Assembly (NCBI GenBank): GCA_030597775.1 | Contig: JAUVRF010000132.1 | Span: 1-5,906, forward strand | Length of the DNA stretch: 5,906 nucleotides | Reading direction: 5' to 3' | Source of the DNA: Methanobacteriota archaeon | Lineage (GTDB): Archaea; Thermoplasmatota; DTKX01; GCA-020343715 | Part shown: in pieces, positions 4,701 through 5,906 of the stretch | Position numbering within the stretch: position 1 is the stretch's first letter | Layout of the letters: each line of letters opens with the position of its first letter | Made by a program: the position numbers and the translations under genes | Notes under the pieces: generated by a model | Told to the model about the DNA's origin: nothing | Database searches by the model: none | What the model saw: only the letters and a program-made list of their open reading frames with translations

Positions 4701-5906
4701 GTTGCGTATATGGCCACCACAAACCCCAGGGAATTCATTGCCACGACGGCGACCATGGTGCCCACCACTGGTGCCACCGCAGTGGCCGTGGTAGACCTTG
4801 ACGGGACGGGATGGAAGGACCTTGTGTTCTCCTGCCAGCGGAACGCCACCACGTACAAGGTACCGTCGGTGGTCTACCTGGGTGGACCCTCGGGCTGGTC
4901 TGACACCCCGGATATCGAGATCCCCACGGAGGGAGCCTCCGACGTGGTGCCGGCCAGGCTCTCGGAGTGGGGTGCCGGCGGATACCTGTCGGTCCCCATC
5001 GCCGTGGACGACCCGCCCCGGGACACGGGGACGGTCCACACCCTCCGGTACACGGCGAACATGGGCGCTTCCATATCGGGCAAGGTCTCCATCGTCGACT
5101 CCTACACCCGGGAGGTCCTGGGAGAGACCTCGCTGAGGTCCGGCACGAACGAGTGGGACGTGTCGGGGCTGTTCCGTGTGAGCGAGCATCCCGTCATCCG
5201 CATCATGATGGTCACAGAAGGGCTGGAGTCATCAGGGTCCCTCGAACTGGATGACCTGTGGCTCAACTGGACCAGACGGGTGATGACCCCACCACGGGTG
5301 TTGGGCCTGGGAGTCTCGGAACCCTCGATATACAGGTTGTCCAGCACGGACCTGTGGGTCAACGTGACAGACGACTACGACATGCCAGGCGAGCTCATGT
5401 TGCTGGTGCAGCACCGTATCAACGGCACCGACACCTGGGAGGATTACCTGGTCGACACCCTTGTTTACGACGAGGCCACCAACAGATGGGGCACTACCAT
5501 CACCCCGAAGGTGAACGCCGCCCTTGGGGTGTACGACTTCCGTGTCGACGTCACCGACCTGGACCACGAGTTCTCGGACTGGGTCGAGTTCCCCGGGATC
5601 CTCGAGGTGCTCAACAACCTGCCCACGTCACCGGTGGTGCACCTGATGCCCCTCACGCCTGTCACCACCACCCAGCTGCGGGTGGAGATGGACGCCAGCG
5701 CCTCCGACCTGGAGACCGTGGGCCTGCAGTACATCTACCGCTGGTACCGGGACGGCATCCTGGTGGCGAACCTCACCGGTGACCTCGTCCCCTCCTACCA
5801 CACCGCCAAGGGCCAGAACTGGTCCGTGGAGGTCAGCGCCTGGGACGGCGACGACGAGGGGCCGCGGGCAGCGGCATGGGTGCTCATCCGGAACGCCCCG
5901 CCCTCG
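1701..5906 (+). CDS. Very large exported protein with two FG-GAP/VCBS beta-propellers and Ig/PKD-like domains (3' end outside window)
   Basis: An ATG at 1701 opens 1402 codons with no stop up to the last base, so the true protein is longer. Layout by residue: Sec signal 1-20; Gly-rich linker 23-31; beta-sandwich-like domain about 75-180; VWRDDF linker at 182; first propeller 229-573; second sandwich about 575-672; VWRDEF linker at 675; second propeller 710-1094; third sandwich about 1094-1193; Ig-like domain 1194-1304; PKD-like domain 1305-1397; start of another (NAPPS). Twelve D-x-[DN]-x-D-G-x-x-D type loops, the calcium-binding motif of FG-GAP/VCBS and integrin-alpha repeats, are spaced 47-57 residues. 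About 15 N-x-S/T sequons fit an exported glycoprotein. All seven Cys (229, 404, 457, 511, 880, 901, 1045) lie in the propellers. No catalytic motif is seen, so calcium-dependent adhesion or ligand binding is inferred. A C-terminal membrane anchor would be outside the window. It probably has its own promoter in the 113-base spacer. Confidence 0.95.
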   Translation, partial: MRKRLPALLVVLLFLSGPGAQFGGSEGGGGDRGIELYDDSDIWTDPLDDLSNVYVPPGGLVRTEVTGGQAQLKAGQATGWIASSVISAKAGMRYDYVFIDAHTPGNSYINVSILNASEETTEIGFANETIGGFKLREGPYLSISSISWRVYPAIRIQANLVADGTDRPVLYAWSLHYLGLEVWRDDFPWPGKIADHRGLNFTGNALEVNLTSMSGAGGGSYEEFPTIVCSGEYPGVDVFYANAQLDGYEDRSIVNLGAWSNSMTYDDLNGDGYYDLVVEMWVGHVRLLWGSASGTWSETGATKLDDPSGPQEIATGDFDGDGDVDLVVAQSSNTVIYLNKGEGSFVDSTDITIPMGGSRVSTGDLDGDGYDDILVSVSGDAKVFMGGDGGPDTTADITFTTSNCGDTLIEDVDGDGHLDVILGERNGGKANVYLGSRSGPDTTADHTLTVSDDVGACEAGDLNGDGYTDLIYYTGSGSSYRMEIFEGGPTGWSDSRRHTDITHDNTGDALCVVDLDKDGYEDLLQIQSVGGSSYNLKIWFGDNSWPSTPDISKTTGYDNSVVAMVPKGSGGSRAYRGTLTTEPITLPSPYEQKWDMLDLVGSMPVNTTMTVSVLDAVTGNPITGYEDLTSWNLDLSGIDPELHRVIQVEVTIASEFNTTTPVLERILVKWMDRRVWRDEFYGAGKVERMLNLDVADGRLGKGSVGGPSPDLIFPTLMGDEFYNTTPLAFSDAGANDYLAWKPLEFNVRGTSAADTADVNNDGYLDIVFSVQQTAARVFGTQSPLYLGSPLGMTATPEHWFDTTGASDVVLEDINGDGYVDVVFAQMQKGYDDFSVNSTLYWGSADGWSDTPDLEFATKGASDVEVFDLDNDDDLDLAFACYRDSGTLTDSMVFLQGTNGFCATAPDHTMLTRGATAVAAGDLDNDGNVDLVFANSIYQGSAEIDSYILWGRPGPRWEGFPEGLATSGATDVKVVDLDGDGRLDIVFANYWDDSIDYEVDSVAYMATTNPREFIATTATMVPTTGATAVAVVDLDGTGWKDLVFSCQRNATTYKVPSVVYLGGPSGWSDTPDIEIPTEGASDVVPARLSEWGAGGYLSVPIAVDDPPRDTGTVHTLRYTANMGASISGKVSIVDSYTREVLGETSLRSGTNEWDVSGLFRVSEHPVIRIMMVTEGLESSGSLELDDLWLNWTRRVMTPPRVLGLGVSEPSIYRLSSTDLWVNVTDDYDMPGELMLLVQHRINGTDTWEDYLVDTLVYDEATNRWGTTITPKVNAALGVYDFRVDVTDLDHEFSDWVEFPGILEVLNNLPTSPVVHLMPLTPVTTTQLRVEMDASASDLETVGLQYIYRWYRDGILVANLTGDLVPSYHTAKGQNWSVEVSAWDGDDEGPRAAAWVLIRNAPPS
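1923..2261 (+). repeat. First beta-sandwich-like domain plus VWRDDF linker (copy 1 of 3)
   Basis: Residues about 75-187 alternate hydrophobic and polar positions as in a jelly-roll/Ig-type sandwich, with YINVSILNAS in the middle and AIRIQANLVADG before PVLYAWSLHY. The end, PVL then VWRDDF (182-187), matches the second copy, where PVLERILVKW is followed by VWRDEF. The sandwich resembles ligand-binding accessory domains of secreted proteins in general form only; no family is assigned. Confidence 0.6.
2385..3419 (+). repeat. First FG-GAP/VCBS beta-propeller: seven repeats, six with calcium loops
   Basis: Calcium-type loops begin at residues 267, 317, 364, 411, 461 and 514 (bases 2499, 2649, 2790, 2931, 3081, 3240), all of the form D-x-[DN]-x-D-G-x-x-D. 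Examples are DLNGDGYYD, DFDGDGDVD and DLDKDGYED. Spacing is 47-53 residues. Each is followed by a hydrophobic strand and then a [VIL]-[YFW]-x-G strand (for example NVYLG, KVFMG, KIWFG). A seventh repeat falls on the same period at TTGYDNSVVAMVPKG (554-568) but has no acidic loop. Seven repeats suit the seven-bladed integrin-alpha-like fold. Cys404, Cys457 and Cys511 sit just before the loops of repeats 4-6. Confidence 0.88.
3423..3740 (+). repeat. Second beta-sandwich-like domain plus VWRDEF linker (copy 2 of 3)
   Basis: Residues 575-680 run from YRGTLTT through KWDMLDL, a TMTVSVLDAVTG strand pair and HRVIQVEVTIAS to PVLERILVKW, and finish in VWRDEF (675-680). Order and motifs follow copy 1 at a shift of 493 residues. 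It bridges the two propellers. Three NTT sequons lie in or just after it. Confidence 0.65.
3828..4982 (+). repeat. Second FG-GAP/VCBS beta-propeller: seven repeats, six with calcium-type loops
   Basis: Loops begin at residues 757, 812, 867, 921, 975 and 1032 (bases 3969, 4134, 4299, 4461, 4623, 4794), a very regular 54-57 residue period. The blade consensus is T-x-G-A-[ST]-x-V, then the loop, then D-[LI]-V-F-A, a variable turn, and V-Y-L-G followed by GWSDTPD in the best cases. Two loops are imperfect: DLDNDDDLD (Asp for the loop Gly) and DLDGTGWKD (Thr for an Asp). The seventh unit, TEGASDVVPARLSEW (1076-1090), keeps the GASDV entry but has no calcium loop. Cys880 and Cys901 are close enough to pair. 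Confidence 0.9.
4980..5279 (+). repeat. Third beta-sandwich-like domain (copy 3 of 3, without the VWRD linker)
   Basis: Residues about 1094-1193 again begin right after a degenerate seventh blade. They contain a KVSIVDSYTREVLG strand pair that lines up with TVSVLDAVTGNPITG of copy 2, a VIRIMMVTEG strand equivalent to VIQVEVTIAS, and a closing LELDDLWLNWTRR equivalent to LERILVKWMDRR. After this point the sequence departs from the earlier modules: VMTPPRV replaces VWRD[DE]F and Ig-like domains follow instead of a propeller. Confidence 0.6.
5280..5612 (+). other. Ig-like domain
   Basis: Residues 1194-1304 form a beta-rich unit: LGLGVSEPSIYRLSSTDLWV opens it, DDYDMPGELMLLVQHRING follows, then RWGTTITPKVNAALGVYDFRV and a final FPGILEVLNN. 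The pattern of an opening strand, an acidic turn, a W-bearing strand and G-x-Y-[DT]-F-R near the end is common in tandem Ig-like domains of archaeal surface proteins. No binding site is visible. Confidence 0.6.
5613..5891 (+). other. PKD-like domain, followed by the start of a further repeat
   Basis: Residues 1305-1397 begin NNLPTSPVVHLMPLTP, continue with DASASDLETVGLQYIYRWYRDG and end WSVEVSAWDGDDEG then AAWVLIRN. The D-x-[ED] turn before an YxYxWYxxG strand and the late V-x-A-W-D-G-D-D strand fit PKD-like/Ig-like folds. The next unit opens with NAPPS (1398-1402), echoing NNLPTSP, so at least one more domain of this series continues beyond the window. Confidence 0.6.

Noticed and set aside
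2499..4820. Regularly spaced repeats as a possible CRISPR-like or DNA tandem array
   Set aside because: The period (about 141-171 bases) reflects protein blades. The DNA of the units is diverged and keeps the reading frame, with no direct repeat/spacer structure.
4542..5782. Overlapping frames on both strands near the 3' end (for example 4542-5189 minus, 5258-5782 plus)
   Set aside because: All overlap the continuous coding frame of the second gene, which has clear domain content here. Their translations are compositionally biased.

Overview
The window holds two large surface-protein genes on the + strand, both cut by the window edges. A 113-base, comparatively AT-rich spacer separates them. 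GC is high (somewhat above 60 percent by eye) and coding density is near total. I saw no RNA gene, insertion sequence, CRISPR array or metabolic gene. The likely source is an archaeon, most plausibly a GC-rich member of Thermoplasmatota or a related euryarchaeal lineage. The sequence reasons are an archaeal-type TATA element upstream of the second gene, a cadherin-like/PKD-like protein anchored by one C-terminal helix with a long charged cytoplasmic tail, and many N-x-S/T sequons confined to predicted exterior parts. The lineage is inferred from style, not proven; a bacterium with similar secreted proteins is not strictly excluded.

Bases 1-1587 are the 3' end of a type I membrane protein. It has at least two cadherin-like repeats ending in NDAP/NENDP signatures, a PKD/Ig-like domain, a single transmembrane helix (805-873) and a 237-residue cytoplasmic tail. 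The tail contains a charged, probably helical stretch, a compact unnamed domain with an RLPYGIPS motif and a GRWYYSD motif, and a SHOCT-like hairpin at the extreme C-terminus.

Bases 1588-1700 are the spacer. It carries a BRE/TATA-like promoter (1643-1657), an 8-base perfect palindrome where transcription should start (1677-1684), and a weak Shine-Dalgarno element. The second gene is therefore probably transcribed from its own promoter.

Bases 1701-5906 are the 5' part of a second gene, at least 1402 codons long, with no stop before the window ends. It encodes a Sec-exported protein with two FG-GAP/VCBS (integrin-alpha-like) beta-propellers. Each propeller shows seven sequence repeats. The first six carry a calcium-loop motif of the D-x-[DN]-x-D-G-x-x-D type (two of them imperfect), and the seventh has lost it. 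Each propeller is preceded by a beta-sandwich-like domain and a VWRD[DE]F linker, so the protein contains an internal duplication with a shift of 493 residues. A third sandwich copy is followed by Ig/PKD-like domains running off the edge.

Together the two genes look like a cell-surface adhesion or carbohydrate/protein-binding locus: one anchored cadherin-like protein with a cytoplasmic interaction tail, next to a very large exported calcium-dependent propeller protein. Any direct partnership between them is inference from adjacency.
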